Below are positions 1-11,055 of a stretch of DNA of 64,000 nt, in pieces. Location of the stretch: the NCBI RefSeq assembly GCF_003254295.1, contig NZ_QKZO01000002.1:78593-142592 (forward strand). Reading direction: 5' to 3'. The DNA is from Rhodobacter capsulatus. GTDB lineage: Bacteria; Pseudomonadota; Alphaproteobacteria; Rhodobacterales; Rhodobacteraceae. The notes below the pieces were generated by a model. That model did no database searches, was not told the DNA's origin, and was given only the letters and a program-made list of their open reading frames with translations. Each line of letters opens with the position of its first letter. Position 1 is the first letter of the stretch. The translations under genes and the position numbers were made by a program.

Positions 1-682
1 GGGCTCGGTGCTGGCCGGGATGGTCTGGTATCACAGCTTCTTCGGCGACAAGGTGGCCAGCTTCTTCAACCTGCCCGCCGCGGCGCATGGCGAAGCCCAT
101 GGCACCGAACACGCGACCGAAGCTCATGTCCCCGAAGCCGCGATGACGGCCGAGGCGGCGCATGAAGCCGCGATGGCGGGCACGATGGCGATGGCGGAAC
201 CGGCCGCGGATCATGCGGTGGCCAAGGCTCCGCAAGGCGCGATCTTCATGGCCGAGACGAACCATGTGATCCACGATGCCCATGGCGTGCCCGACTGGGT
301 GAAGCTTTCGCCCTTCGTCGCGATGGTCACCGGCTTCTTCTTCGCCTGGCTTTACTACATCGGCGACAAGCCGCTGCCGGGCCGGACGGCACGGGCGCTG
401 CCGGGGCTTTACCGCTTCCTGCTCAACAAGTGGTATTTCGACGAGCTGTTTGACCTGCTCTTCGTGAACCCGGCGAAATCGCTTGGTCGCAAACTGTGGA
501 AGGGCGGCGATGGCGCCGTCATCGACGGGGCGATCAACGGGCTCGCGCTTGGCTGGATCCCGTTCTTCACCCGCGTCGCGGGCCGGATCCAGTCGGGCTA
601 TCTCTTCCACTATGCGTTTGCGATGGTGCTGGGCATCGTTGCACTGATGTTCTGGGTCGTGCGGACCGGGGGAATGAACTGA
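1..682 (+). CDS. nuoL: NADH-quinone oxidoreductase subunit L, C-terminal part (cut by window start)
   Basis: This is the C-terminal 226 residues of NuoL, a proton-pumping antiporter-like membrane subunit of respiratory complex I; the reading frame is open into the left edge (first full codon at 2). The visible part has a His/Ala/Glu-rich extramembrane stretch, a membrane segment around [12 protein letters not shown], a cytosolic part ending in KWYFDELFD, and a last membrane helix before the stop. The C-terminal layout matches NuoL, whose long lateral helix lies in this part of the protein. The stop TGA shares its last base with the ATG of nuoM, so the two are translationally coupled. The His/Glu/Ala-rich insertion looks longer and lower in complexity than in Escherichia coli NuoL. 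The identity is supported mainly by the position directly before nuoM. Confidence 0.93.
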   Translation, partial: GSVLAGMVWYHSFFGDKVASFFNLPAAAHGEAHGTEHATEAHVPEAAMTAEAAHEAAMAGTMAMAEPAADHAVAKAPQGAIFMAETNHVIHDAHGVPDWVKLSPFVAMVTGFFFAWLYYIGDKPLPGRTARALPGLYRFLLNKWYFDELFDLLFVNPAKSLGRKLWKGGDGAVIDGAINGLALGWIPFFTRVAGRIQSGYLFHYAFAMVLGIVALMFWVVRTGGMN

Positions 683-2220
683 TGCAAAACCTCCTCTCCA
701 TCATCACCTTCCTGCCGCTGGCCGCGGCGGCGGTGCTTGCCGTGGTCAGCCGCGGGTCAGGCCCGGCGGCCGATCGCAATGCGAAATGGGTGGCCTTGAC
801 CGCGACCGTTGTGACCTTCCTTGTCTCGCTCCTGCTGCTGGCGGGCTTCGATCCGGCCAATCCCGGCATGCAGTTCGTCGAGGACCGCGCCTGGATCATG
901 GGCCTGCACTACAAGCTCGGCGTGGACGGCATCTCGATCCTGTTCGTGATGCTGACCACCTTCCTGATGCCGCTCACCATCGCCAGCGCCTGGCATGTGG
1001 AAGCGCGGGTCAAGGAATACATGATCGCCTTCCTTGTCCTTGAAACGCTGATGATCGGCGTCTTCGTGGCGCTCGACCTCGTGCTGTTCTACCTCTTCTT
1101 CGAGGCGGGTCTGATCCCGATGTTCCTGATCATCGGGATCTGGGGCGGCAAGGAGCGCATCTACGCGACGTTCAAGTTCTTCCTTTATACCTTCCTCGGC
1201 TCGGTGCTGATGCTGGTGGCGATGGTGGCGATGTATATGATGTCGGGCACCACCGACATCGTGACGCTGATGAGCTTCGACTTCCCGCATGCGGATCTGC
1301 CGTTCCTCGGCTGGTGGAGCCTGACGGGCGGGGTGCAGACGCTGCTGTTCCTGGCCTTCTTCGCGTCCTTCGCGGTGAAGATGCCGATGTGGCCGGTGCA
1401 TACCTGGTTGCCCGACGCGCACGTGCAGGCGCCCACCGCGGGCTCGGTCGTGCTGGCGGCAGTGCTTCTGAAAATGGGCGGTTACGGCTTCCTGCGCTTC
1501 TCGCTGCCGATGTTCCCGGTGGGGGCAGAGACGATGACCACCTTCGTCTTCATCCTGTCCGCGGTCGCCATCGTCTACACCTCGCTCGTCGCTCTGGCGC
1601 AGGAGGACATGAAGAAGCTGATCGCTTATTCCTCGGTCGCCCACATGGGCTATGTGACGATGGGGATTTTCGCGGCGAACCAGCAGGGGGTGGACGGCGC
1701 GATCTTCCAGATGCTCAGCCACGGCTTCATCTCGGGGGCGCTGTTCCTCTGCGTCGGCGTGATCTATGACCGCATGCACACAAGGGACATCGCCGCCTAT
1801 GGCGGTCTGGTGAACCGGATGCCCGCTTACGCGCTGATCTTCATGTTCTTCACCATGGCCAATGTCGGCCTGCCGGGCACCTCTGGCTTCGTTGGCGAAT
1901 TTCTGACGCTGATGGGGATTTTCCAGGTCAACACCTGGGTGGCGCTGTTTGCCACCTCGGGGGTGATCCTCTCGGCGGCCTATGCTTTGTGGCTTTACCG
2001 CCGCGTCGTCTTTGGCGAGCTGGTCAAGGAAAGCCTGAGGACGATCACCGACATGACCAGCCGCGAAAAGGCGATCTTCGCGCCGCTTGTCGCGATGACG
2101 CTGATCCTGGGCGTCTATCCCAGCCTTGTGACCGATCTGATCGGGCCGTCCGTGGCCCATCTTGTGCAGAATTACCACGCCGACCTCGGCACCGTCGCAC
2201 ATGCGACCGCGGGCAACTGA
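682..2220 (+). CDS. nuoM: NADH-quinone oxidoreductase subunit M
   Basis: NuoM, 512 residues, is an antiporter-like proton-translocating membrane subunit of complex I with about 14 hydrophobic helices. Key charged residues of the family are visible: the Glu in FFEAGLIPM (helix 5), the Lys in [13 protein letters not shown] (helix 7), the Lys in LLKMGGYGF (helix 8) and the Glu in GEFLTLMG (helix 12). I chose the ATG at 682 because it overlaps the nuoL stop and gives the normal N-terminus [12 protein letters not shown]; the frame stays open upstream inside nuoL but that part is not NuoM-like. It lies 12 bp before nuoN in the same operon. Electron transfer happens in the peripheral arm, encoded outside the window. 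Confidence 0.97.
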   Translation: MQNLLSIITFLPLAAAAVLAVVSRGSGPAADRNAKWVALTATVVTFLVSLLLLAGFDPANPGMQFVEDRAWIMGLHYKLGVDGISILFVMLTTFLMPLTIASAWHVEARVKEYMIAFLVLETLMIGVFVALDLVLFYLFFEAGLIPMFLIIGIWGGKERIYATFKFFLYTFLGSVLMLVAMVAMYMMSGTTDIVTLMSFDFPHADLPFLGWWSLTGGVQTLLFLAFFASFAVKMPMWPVHTWLPDAHVQAPTAGSVVLAAVLLKMGGYGFLRFSLPMFPVGAETMTTFVFILSAVAIVYTSLVALAQEDMKKLIAYSSVAHMGYVTMGIFAANQQGVDGAIFQMLSHGFISGALFLCVGVIYDRMHTRDIAAYGGLVNRMPAYALIFMFFTMANVGLPGTSGFVGEFLTLMGIFQVNTWVALFATSGVILSAAYALWLYRRVVFGELVKESLRTITDMTSREKAIFAPLVAMTLILGVYPSLVTDLIGPSVAHLVQNYHADLGTVAHATAGN

Positions 2221-2232
2221 GGAGAAAGACCC

Positions 2233-3669
2233 ATGACAAAAGCGGAATTCTCTCTCGTCCTGCCCGAGGTGTTGCTGGCCATCTATGCGATGGGCGTGCT
2301 GCTCTTCGGCGTCTGGACCGGCAAGGACAGGGTGGCGAAACCCATTCTCTGGGCCTCGGCCGTCACCATGCTGGCGCTGGCGGGGATCATCGGGCTTGGC
2401 TCGGGCATGCAAACGGCCTTTGGCGGGCTTTTCATCGCCGATGATTTCGCGCGTTTCGCGAAAGTGGTGATCCTTGTCTCGGCCGCCGCGGTGCTGGCGA
2501 TGAGTTCGGATTATCTGGGCCGTCGCGGTCTGCTGCGGTTCGAATATCCGATCCTGATCGTGCTCGCCGTCGTCGGCATGATGATGATGGTCTCGGCGGG
2601 CGATCTGATGTCGCTTTACATCGGGCTCGAGCTGCAATCTCTGGCGCTTTACGTCGTCGCGGCGCTGCACCGGGACTCGGCGATTTCGTCAGAGGCCGGT
2701 CTGAAATACTTCGTGCTGGGTTCGCTGTCGTCCGGTCTGCTGCTCTACGGCGCCTCGCTGGTGTACGGTTTCGCGGGCACCACGACTTTCTCGGGCATCA
2801 TCACCGTGGTCGAGCAAGGCCACCTGCCGATCGGTCTGCTGTTCGGTCTGGTGTTCCTGCTGGCGGGCCTTGCTTTCAAGGTCTCGGCCGTGCCCTTCCA
2901 CATGTGGACGCCGGACGTCTATCAGGGCTCGCCCACGCCGGTCACCGCCTTCTTTGCCACCGCGCCGAAACTGGCCGCGATGGCGCTGATCGCGCGGGTC
3001 GTGCATGATGCCTTCGGGCAGGTGCCGGGCGAATGGGGGCAGATCCTCGCCGCGCTGGCGCTGGCCTCGATGTATCTGGGCGCCATCGCCGGGATCGGCC
3101 AGCGCGACATCAAGCGGCTGATGGCCTATTCCTCGATCTCGCATATGGGCTTTGGCCTGCTGGGTCTGGCGGCGGGCACCGCGGCGGGCGTGGAATCGAT
3201 GCTGATCTACATGACGATCTACACCGTGATGAACGTCGGCACCTTCGCCTTCATCCTGTCGATGGAGCGTGACGGCAAGCCCGTCACCGAGATCGCCGCG
3301 CTGAACATGCTGTCGAAAACCGATCCGGTGAAGGCCTTTGCGCTTCTGGTGCTGCTCTTCTCGCTGGCGGGCGTGCCGCCGATGCTGGGCTTCTTCGCCA
3401 AATTCGCGGTGATCAAGGCGGCGATCGGGGCCGGGTTCCTCTGGGTGCCGGTGGCGGCGGTCGTGGCCTCGGTGATCGGCGCCTTCTACTACCTGCGCAT
3501 CGTCTATTTCATGTATTTCGGCGAAAAATCCGCACCGCTCGACGGCCGGATGCCCGCGCTGCAATTCGCCTTCCTGGTGCTGGCGGCGGGGGCGATGCTG
3601 GGCGGCGCGATCAACATGGCGGGCGTCGAGGGCGCGGCGCAGGCGGCGGCGGCCTCCCTTGTCAACTGA
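2233..3669 (+). CDS. nuoN: NADH-quinone oxidoreductase subunit N
   Basis: NuoN, 478 residues, is the third antiporter-like proton-channel subunit of complex I, usually the last gene of alphaproteobacterial nuo operons. Family residues seen include the Glu in [12 protein letters not shown] (helix 5), the Lys in [18 protein letters not shown] (helix 7) and the Lys in [10 protein letters not shown] (helix 8). The ATG at 2233 follows a GGAG-containing ribosome binding site. The end overlaps the TTG start of the biotin ligase gene by 11 bp, so the complex I operon appears to continue into birA, coaX and rnj without a terminator. Confidence 0.97.
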   Translation: MTKAEFSLVLPEVLLAIYAMGVLLFGVWTGKDRVAKPILWASAVTMLALAGIIGLGSGMQTAFGGLFIADDFARFAKVVILVSAAAVLAMSSDYLGRRGLLRFEYPILIVLAVVGMMMMVSAGDLMSLYIGLELQSLALYVVAALHRDSAISSEAGLKYFVLGSLSSGLLLYGASLVYGFAGTTTFSGIITVVEQGHLPIGLLFGLVFLLAGLAFKVSAVPFHMWTPDVYQGSPTPVTAFFATAPKLAAMALIARVVHDAFGQVPGEWGQILAALALASMYLGAIAGIGQRDIKRLMAYSSISHMGFGLLGLAAGTAAGVESMLIYMTIYTVMNVGTFAFILSMERDGKPVTEIAALNMLSKTDPVKAFALLVLLFSLAGVPPMLGFFAKFAVIKAAIGAGFLWVPVAAVVASVIGAFYYLRIVYFMYFGEKSAPLDGRMPALQFAFLVLAAGAMLGGAINMAGVEGAAQAAAASLVN

Positions 3670-4429
3670 GGCAAGCTGGCCGAGAGACTGGCCGGGGGGC
3701 GTGGCCCGCCACGTCCTTGCGCAGACCGACACGACGATGGCTGAAGCGGCCCGGCTGGCCCCGCATCTTGCGGGGCCTGCTTGGGTTTTCGCGCATCGCC
3801 AAACCGCGGGCCGGGGCAGGCGGGGCCGCGACTGGCTGATGCCTGCGGGCAATTTCGCCGCCACGCTCGTGTTTCGCCCCGCCGTCACCCCCGCCACCGC
3901 GGCGCTTTATTCCTTTGTCGCGGCGCTTGCGCTTGAGGCCGCGCTGACCGAGGTCATGGGCCCCGGGCCCGTCACCGCGATCAAATGGCCCAATGACGTG
4001 CTGCTGAACGGCGGCAAGATCGCCGGGATCTTGCTGGAAAGCGTCGGCACCGGCGGGCAGATCAGCCATCTTGCCGTCGGCATCGGCGTCAATCTGGCCC
4101 AGGCGCCGCCCGCCGCGGCGCTGGAGCCGGGCGCCGTCGCCCCGGTGTCGCTGGTGGGCGAGACCGGGCTGAAAATCGACCCGCTCGACTTCCTGCCGCC
4201 GCTGGCGCGCGGCTTCGCGCATTATGCCGCAACCTTCGAGCGTTACGGTTTCGCCCCCATTCGCGCGGCATGGCTTGCCCGCGCCGCCAGGATCGGGCAA
4301 AGGATCACCGCCCGCACCGGCACGGAAACCTTGACGGGCACCTTCGAGACGATCGACGACACCGGCGCGCTGATCCTTGCGACCGGCTCGGAACGGCGGG
4401 CGATCTCGGCGGCGGATATCTTCTTTTAG
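3659..4429 (+). CDS. birA: Biotin-[acetyl-CoA-carboxylase] ligase
   Basis: Biotin protein ligase, 256 residues, activates biotin with ATP and attaches it to the carrier domain of acetyl- and propionyl-CoA carboxylases. The glycine/arginine-rich active-site motif GRGRRGRDW is at residues 51-59 and the catalytic segment KWPND starts at Lys109; a C-terminal SH3-like strand region ([13 protein letters not shown]) follows. There is no N-terminal winged-helix domain, so this is a class I enzyme without the repressor function of E. coli BirA. The start is inferred as TTG at 3659, overlapping nuoN. It sits 8 bp before coaX. Co-transcription of this gene with complex I is seen in related genomes. Confidence 0.93.
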   Translation: MSTEASWPRDWPGGVARHVLAQTDTTMAEAARLAPHLAGPAWVFAHRQTAGRGRRGRDWLMPAGNFAATLVFRPAVTPATAALYSFVAALALEAALTEVMGPGPVTAIKWPNDVLLNGGKIAGILLESVGTGGQISHLAVGIGVNLAQAPPAAALEPGAVAPVSLVGETGLKIDPLDFLPPLARGFAHYAATFERYGFAPIRAAWLARAARIGQRITARTGTETLTGTFETIDDTGALILATGSERRAISAADIFF

Positions 4430-4437
4430 GGGCGCCT

Positions 4438-5214
4438 ATGCTTTTGTGCATCGACTGCGGCAACACCAACACCGTGTTTTCGGTCTGGGACGGGGCGGAT
4501 TTCGCCGCCACTTGGCGCATCGCCACCGACCATCGCCGCACCGCCGACGAATATTTCGTCTGGCTCAATACGCTGATGCAGCTCAAGGGCCTGCAGGGGC
4601 GGATTTCCGCGGCGATCATCTCCTCGACCGCGCCGCGGGTGGTGTTCAACCTGCGCGTGCTTTGCGGCCGCTATTTCGACTGCCGCCCGCTGGTCGTCGG
4701 CAAACCGGGCTGCGAGCTGCCCGTCGCGCCGCGGGTCGATCCGGGCACCACGGTCGGGCCGGACCGGCTGGTGAACACGGTGGCGGGCTATGACCGCCAT
4801 GGCGGCGATCTGATCGTCGTCGATTTCGGCACCGCCACCACCTTTGACGTCGTGGCCGCCGATGGCGCCTATATCGGCGGGGTGATCGCGCCCGGGGTGA
4901 ACCTGAGCCTCGAGGCGCTGCACATGGCGGCGGCCGCGCTGCCGCATGTCGATGTCACGAAACCGCAAGGCGTGATCGGCACGAATACGGTGGCCTGCAT
5001 CCAATCCGGGGTGTATTGGGGCTATATCGGCCTTGTCGAAGGCATCGTGCGGCAGATCCGGATGGAACGTGACCGTCCGATGAAGGTGATTGCCACCGGG
5101 GGTCTTGCCTCGCTCTTCGATCTGGGCTTCGATCTGTTCGACAAGGTCGAGGATGACCTGACCATGCATGGTCTGCGTCTGATCTTCGATTACAACAAGG
5201 GACTTGGGGCGTGA
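4438..5214 (+). CDS. coaX: Type III pantothenate kinase
   Basis: CoaX, 258 residues, phosphorylates pantothenate, the first step of coenzyme A synthesis, as a member of the acetate/sugar kinase/Hsp70 fold. The ATP-binding DCGNTNT motif is at residues 6-12, GPDR at 107-110 and the second phosphate motif DFGTATT at 129-135, all diagnostic of the type III enzyme, which is not feedback-inhibited by CoA. The ATG at 4438 was chosen over upstream in-frame codons because it places the first strand and DxGNTN motif at the N-terminus. The stop overlaps the GTG start of rnj by 4 bp. coaD, a later step of the same pathway, lies at 39.6 kb in this window. Confidence 0.95.
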   Translation: MLLCIDCGNTNTVFSVWDGADFAATWRIATDHRRTADEYFVWLNTLMQLKGLQGRISAAIISSTAPRVVFNLRVLCGRYFDCRPLVVGKPGCELPVAPRVDPGTTVGPDRLVNTVAGYDRHGGDLIVVDFGTATTFDVVAADGAYIGGVIAPGVNLSLEALHMAAAALPHVDVTKPQGVIGTNTVACIQSGVYWGYIGLVEGIVRQIRMERDRPMKVIATGGLASLFDLGFDLFDKVEDDLTMHGLRLIFDYNKGLGA

Positions 5215-6887
5215 GCGAGCGACTGATCTACCTTCCTTTGGGCGGTGCCGGCGAAGTCGGGATGAATGCCTATGTCTATGGCTACGGACCCGAGGGCAAG
5301 GAACGGCTGATCGTCGTCGATCTGGGCGTGACCTTCCCCGACATGGACGGCTCGCCCGGGGTCGATCTGATCATGGCCGACACGGCCTGGCTCGAGGCGA
5401 ACGTCAACCGCATCGACGCGATCTTCCTGACCCACGGCCATGAAGATCACATCGGCGCCATGCCGCATCTGTGGCCGAAGCTGCGCGCGCCGGTCTTTGC
5501 GCGCCGCTTCACCGCCGCGCTTGTCGCGATCAAGATGGAAGAGGCCGGTCTTGCCTCGGACATGATCCGCGTCGTCGAGCCGCGCCCGAAGGCGATCGAT
5601 ATCGGCCCGTTCCGGGTGCAATTCGTCCCCGTCAGCCATTCGATCCCGGAAAGCTCGGCGCTCATCATCGACACGCCCGCGGGCCGCGTCGTGCATACGG
5701 GCGATTTCAAGCTCGACGGCAATCCGGTGGTGGGCGAGCCCTTCGACCCGCTCGAATGGCACGAGATCGCCAATGAGGGCGCGGGCATCAAGGTGCTGTG
5801 CTGCGATTCGACGAACGTCTTCACCCATAATCCGGGCCGGTCGGAATCGACGCTGGTGGCGCCGCTGCGCGACTTCATCGCCGCGCAAAAGGGGATGGTG
5901 GTCACGACCACCTTCGCCTCGAACGTGGCGCGGCTGAAAACGCTGGCCGAGGCCGGTCGGGCTGCCGGGCGCTCGGTCTGTCTTTTGGGCCGGGCCATGC
6001 GCAAGATGGTGCAGGTGGCCGAGGAAGCCAATGTTCTCAAGGGCTTTCCGGGCACGATCCAGCCCGAGGAAGCGGTCGATGTGCCGCGCCAGAATCTGAT
6101 GCTGATCGTCACCGGCTCGCAAGGCGAACGCCGCGCGGCGACGGCGCAGCTGAGCCGCGGCAAATATCTGGGCCTGTCGATGAAGGAAGGCGACACGTTC
6201 CTGTTTTCCTCGAAGATCATCCCCGGCAATGAACGCGGCGTGTTCAGGATCATCAACGCCTTTTCCGAAATGGGCGTCGATGTGGTCGATGACCGGGGCG
6301 GGCTTTACCACGTCTCGGGCCATGCCAACCGCCCCGATCTGGATGCGGTGCATGACCTTTTGCGGCCGCAGATCCTGATCCCGATGCATGGCGAGCATCG
6401 CCACCTGCGCGAACACGCCAAGATCGCGCAATCGAAGGGCATCGCCACCGAGGTCGCGACGAATGGCACGATGCTGGATCTGACCGGCCCGGCGCCGAAA
6501 GTGGTGGAATATATCGAGACCGGGCGGCTTTATCTGGATGGCACCGTGCTGATCGGCGCGCTCGATGGCGTCGTGCGTGAACGCATCCGCATGGCGCTGA
6601 ACGGCCATGTGCTGATCACCGTGATCATCGACGAGGACGACGTGCCGCTCGGTGATGCCTGGGTCGAACTGATGGGCCTGCCCGAGCGCGGCAAGTCGGG
6701 CGGCGACATGATGAAGATCATCGAGGACGAGCTCTCGGCCTTCCTTGAATCCGCGCCGGAAAAGGTCGTGCGCGACGATGACAAGCTGGACGAGGCGCTG
6801 CGCCGGATCGCCCGGCAAGTCGCGATGGAAGAGATCGGCAAGAAACCCGAGGTGACGGTGGTGGTGTCGCGACTGATGGCCGACTGA
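5211..6887 (+). CDS. rnj: Ribonuclease J
   Basis: Ribonuclease J, 558 residues, is a metallo-beta-lactamase/beta-CASP ribonuclease with endo- and 5'-to-3' exonuclease activity in RNA maturation and decay. The metal-binding signature HGHEDH is at residues 75-80, further ligands lie in PVSHSIPES and HTGDFKLD, and the beta-CASP region contains GSQGERRAA and IPMHGEHRHL. A C-terminal domain follows. The GTG start overlaps the coaX stop (GTGA). A strong intrinsic terminator begins 25 bp after the stop, so this is probably the last gene of the nuo-birA-coaX-rnj unit. Rhodobacter species carry both RNase J and RNase E, so J is expected to be non-redundant. Confidence 0.95.
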   Translation: MSERLIYLPLGGAGEVGMNAYVYGYGPEGKERLIVVDLGVTFPDMDGSPGVDLIMADTAWLEANVNRIDAIFLTHGHEDHIGAMPHLWPKLRAPVFARRFTAALVAIKMEEAGLASDMIRVVEPRPKAIDIGPFRVQFVPVSHSIPESSALIIDTPAGRVVHTGDFKLDGNPVVGEPFDPLEWHEIANEGAGIKVLCCDSTNVFTHNPGRSESTLVAPLRDFIAAQKGMVVTTTFASNVARLKTLAEAGRAAGRSVCLLGRAMRKMVQVAEEANVLKGFPGTIQPEEAVDVPRQNLMLIVTGSQGERRAATAQLSRGKYLGLSMKEGDTFLFSSKIIPGNERGVFRIINAFSEMGVDVVDDRGGLYHVSGHANRPDLDAVHDLLRPQILIPMHGEHRHLREHAKIAQSKGIATEVATNGTMLDLTGPAPKVVEYIETGRLYLDGTVLIGALDGVVRERIRMALNGHVLITVIIDEDDVPLGDAWVELMGLPERGKSGGDMMKIIEDELSAFLESAPEKVVRDDDKLDEALRRIARQVAMEEIGKKPEVTVVVSRLMAD

Positions 6888-6911
6888 CCCCCCCCGCGGT
6901 GACGGACCGGA

Positions 6912-6933
6912 CCCCGGCGCAAGCCGGGGTTTT
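6912..6933 (+). terminator. Rho-independent terminator after rnj
   Basis: CCCCGGC, loop GCAA, GCCGGGG, then TTTT: a perfect 7-bp stem directly downstream of rnj and in its orientation. It probably ends the long complex I transcript. Confidence 0.88.
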
Positions 6934-7084
6934 GCCGTTTTCGGGGCCTTCGCTGTTGCAGCAATGCCCGTATGCGCCGGTATGCCGCAAAGCTTCTTGA
7001 ATTCCGCCTCTTCCGTTCTTGTGTCGACCCCGTGCAGGATTATCTCGACGCGAGAGCACCAAGAAACCAGCCAAAGGCTTTGCC

Positions 7085-8371
7085 ATGACGCCCATCGACG
7101 ACCATCCCCTGCGCTACGCGCTGGTGAACGAGCTGCACGCCCGCCCCTTTCCCTCGGTCGGTGCGCCTGCCCATGTCGTCTATCTTGCGATCAAGGAACC
7201 CTTCGACGCCGCCAACCGCGACCGCACCAAGGATCACACCCATCTGTGCGATCTTCTGACCCGCTACGGCGCCGCGATCCCGCCCGGCGATGTCACGCAT
7301 TACTCGGGCGAGATCGGGCGGCACACGCTGAAATGGGACAGCCATACCGAATTCACCACCTTTCTGGCCTATGCGCCGGGGGTGTCATCGCGGCCCTTCG
7401 ATCCGGCCGAGGCCGAGGTCTTCCCCTCCGACTGGATCCAGTCGGCGCCGGGGCGGCGTCTGGCGGCGGTCTCGATCCGCATCGAGGATCTGCCCGAGGA
7501 CAGCGAAACGATCCTGCCGCTGATCGACGCCTGGTTCGTGCCCGAAAGCCTGGTCTGCACCTGGGTGCTGGAGGAAACCGCGGTGATCGCCACCGATTTC
7601 CGCATCGATCCGGCGGGGCAGATGCGCTTTGCGGTCTTTGCCAAGCCCGGCACGGGGCAGGGGCGGATTGGCCGGATCGTGCAGCGGATCTGCGAACTCG
7701 AGACTTATCGGGCGATGTCGATGCTGGGTCTGGGCCGGGCGCGGGCGCTGACGCAAACGCTGAATGCGCTGGATCCCGAGCTGACCAATCTGGTCGCGCT
7801 GATGAACGACGACGCCCATCCGGCCGAGGACACGCTGCATCGGCTGCTCGAGGTGTCGACGGAACTCGAAAGCCTGGCGGTGACGAACACGTTCCGGTTT
7901 TCCGCCACCGCGGCTTACGAGGCGATCGTGAACGAACGGGTCGAGGTCCTGCGCGAAAGCCGGTTTCATGGGCGTCAGAAGTTTTCGGAATTCATGAACC
8001 GTCGTTATGATCCGGCGATGCGGACGGTGAAATCGGCCGAGGCGCGGCTGAATGCGATGGTCGAACGCGCGGCGCGGGCGGGCGAGCTTCTGCGCACGCG
8101 CGTCGATGTGGCGCGGCAGGCGCAGAACCAGAAGCTTTTGGAAAGCATGGACCGGCGCTCGGATCTGCAGCTGCGGCTGCAACGCACGGTCGAGGGGCTT
8201 TCGGTGGTGGCGATCAGCTATTACGCGGTCAGCCTTGCGGCCTATGCCGTCTATCCGATCGCGCAGGAAATCGGCATCAGCAAGGAAATGGCGGTGGCGG
8301 GTCTGACGCCCCTGGTCGTCGCGGTGGTCTGGCTGGCGCTGCGCCGGATCAGGAACGGCGTCGGGCATTGA
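7085..8371 (+). CDS. DUF3422 family membrane protein
   Basis: A 428-residue protein recognisable as DUF3422 from the N-terminal block HPLRYALVNELHARPFP. The function is unknown. The first about 370 residues look soluble and mixed alpha/beta; an Arg/Glu-rich helical segment precedes two C-terminal hydrophobic helices (about residues 370-392 and 402-420), so it is probably an inner-membrane protein with a large cytoplasmic part. I chose ATG 7085 because the conserved region begins six residues later; a longer frame from 7019 is possible. A weak promoter-like pair, TTGTGT and TATCTC 16 bp apart, lies at 7019-7046, which would favour the shorter protein. It converges on ilvH. Confidence 0.85.
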   Translation: MTPIDDHPLRYALVNELHARPFPSVGAPAHVVYLAIKEPFDAANRDRTKDHTHLCDLLTRYGAAIPPGDVTHYSGEIGRHTLKWDSHTEFTTFLAYAPGVSSRPFDPAEAEVFPSDWIQSAPGRRLAAVSIRIEDLPEDSETILPLIDAWFVPESLVCTWVLEETAVIATDFRIDPAGQMRFAVFAKPGTGQGRIGRIVQRICELETYRAMSMLGLGRARALTQTLNALDPELTNLVALMNDDAHPAEDTLHRLLEVSTELESLAVTNTFRFSATAAYEAIVNERVEVLRESRFHGRQKFSEFMNRRYDPAMRTVKSAEARLNAMVERAARAGELLRTRVDVARQAQNQKLLESMDRRSDLQLRLQRTVEGLSVVAISYYAVSLAAYAVYPIAQEIGISKEMAVAGLTPLVVAVVWLALRRIRNGVGH

Positions 8372-8419
8372 TCCGGTTCCGGCCGCACCCGTTCCGGTCG
8401 CAACGGCGCGGATGAACCG

Positions 8420-8441
8420 AAAAGGGGGCCCGATGGCCCCC
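8420..8441 (-). terminator. Rho-independent terminator after ilvH
   Basis: On the minus strand GGGGGCC, loop ATCG, GGCCCCC is followed by TTTT. It lies 24 bp downstream of ilvH and ends the ilvB-ilvH transcript; it may also serve the convergent DUF3422 gene. Confidence 0.85.
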
Positions 8442-8464
8442 TGAGTCTTCGCAAGATCGCGTTT

Positions 8465-9025
8465 TCAGACGCCCCGCGCCAGCGCGGCCACGCCGGTGCG
8501 CGCCACATCGACCAGACCGAGCGGCCGCATCAATTCGGCAAAGGCATCGATCTTTTCCGAGGTGCCGGTGATCTCGAAAATGAAGCTTTCCAGCGTGCTG
8601 TCCACCACCGAGGCGCGGAAGATATCGGCCAGACGCAAAGATTCCACCCGCTTTTCCCCCGTCGCCGTGACCTTGAACAAGGCCAGTTCCCGCTCCACCG
8701 CCTTCGCCTCGGTGGTCAGGTCGTGGACCTCGTGCACCGGCACGATCCGGCCCAGCTGCGCGCGGATCTGTTCGATCACCGCTTCGGTGCCGCGGGTGAC
8801 GATGGTGATGCGGCTCCGGTGCCCCTTGTGGTCGATTTCCGCCACGGTCAGGCTGTCGATGTTGTAGCCGCGCCCGGAAAACAGCCCGATCACCCGGGCC
8901 AGAACCCCCGGTTCGTTCTCGACGATCACGGCGAGCGTGTGGCTGCGTTCGATATCCGAATGGAAGTCGCGCAGGTCATAGGCGGAGTGGCTCGTGGAGC
9001 CTTTCTTGATGTTCAGAGCGGCCAT
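8465..9025 (-). CDS. ilvH: Acetolactate synthase small (regulatory) subunit
   Basis: The 186-residue small subunit of acetohydroxyacid synthase stimulates the catalytic subunit and confers valine feedback inhibition. Two ACT-type domains are expected; the first is clear (HTLAVIVENEPGVLARVIGLF at about residues 30-50, followed by GRGYNIDSLTV), the second is a shorter C-terminal region of about 80 residues. It lies 79 bp downstream of ilvB on the same strand, with one copy of the dispersed CAAATA repeat in the gap. Both genes are expected to be controlled by the attenuator at 10896-10997. Confidence 0.95.
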   Translation of the reverse strand: MAALNIKKGSTSHSAYDLRDFHSDIERSHTLAVIVENEPGVLARVIGLFSGRGYNIDSLTVAEIDHKGHRSRITIVTRGTEAVIEQIRAQLGRIVPVHEVHDLTTEAKAVERELALFKVTATGEKRVESLRLADIFRASVVDSTLESFIFEITGTSEKIDAFAELMRPLGLVDVARTGVAALARGV

Positions 9026-9047
9026 TGCCCTCTCCCTTCCGAATGTC

Positions 9048-9099
9048 TTTCATCTTGCCCGAAATACCTCGGGGGGCTCCGGGGGACAGCGCCCCCCGG
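9048..9099 (+). repeat. Dispersed CAAATA-type intergenic repeat, copy 1 (single)
   Basis: Plus-strand reading is TTTCATCTTGCCC followed by GAAATACCTCGGGGGG, then a GGGGGGC ... GCCCCCC hairpin. It occupies the ilvB-ilvH gap, so it lies inside an operon. This is a half copy of the element found as inverted pairs elsewhere in the window. Confidence 0.75.
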
Positions 9100-9104
9100 C
9101 CTTG

Positions 9105-10850
<1,746 letters not shown>

Positions 10851-10895
10851 CTTTTCCGTCCTTTCCGGGGGCATCCCACCCCGCCCGTTTCTCAA

Positions 10896-10964
10896 CAAAA
10901 AGCCCCCGCTGGTCTGGCGAGGGCGCATGGGAACCATCATGGTCGACCGTCACCGGCCCATGCG
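10896..10964 (-). promoter_or_regulatory. ilvB attenuator: antiterminator and terminator
   Basis: Minus-strand RNA has two mutually exclusive structures. The terminator is GCCCTCGC (10924-10917), a 7-nt loop, GCGGGGGC (10909-10902), then TTTTT. The alternative helix pairs CGCATGGG (10964-10957, codons 12-14 of the leader peptide) with CCCATGCG (10931-10924), and GG/CC outside one A-C mismatch extends it into the first bases of the terminator arm. A ribosome stalled at leader codons 4-7 would leave CGCATGGG free, allowing the antiterminator; one reaching the stop codon would cover it, allowing termination. This is the classical attenuation layout. Confidence 0.85.
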
Positions 10965-10997
10965 TCCATCCTTCCCTACGACAAGAAGCGAGAGCAT
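10950..10997 (-). CDS. ilvB leader peptide (15 residues)
   Basis: A short reading frame MLSLLVVGKDGRMGR with ATG at 10997 and stop at 10950, preceded by AAAGGATCAGCG (good ribosome binding site). Five of residues 2-7 are Leu or Val (L2, L4, L5, V6, V7), end products of the ilvB pathway. It lies between a consensus-like promoter and a terminator ahead of ilvB, as expected for ribosome-mediated attenuation. Codons after the Leu/Val run form the 5' arm of the antiterminator. Confidence 0.85.
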   Translation of the reverse strand: MLSLLVVGKDGRMGR

Positions 10998-11026
10998 CGC
11001 TGATCCTTTCCCAATACTCGGGGCGG

Positions 11027-11055
11027 ACATTAGGGGGCGATCGGAACAGCGTCAA
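11027..11055 (-). promoter_or_regulatory. Predicted promoter of the ilvB leader
   Basis: Minus-strand TTGACG (11055-11050), 17-bp spacer, TAATGT (11032-11027). The predicted transcription start is near 11020, about 23 nt before the leader-peptide ATG. Both hexamers are close to the sigma-70 consensus. Confidence 0.75.

Noticed and set aside
757..2670. A 637-codon minus-strand frame opposite nuoM and nuoN
   Set aside because: Shadow frame with His/Asp/Arg-rich composition; nuoM and nuoN are unambiguous.
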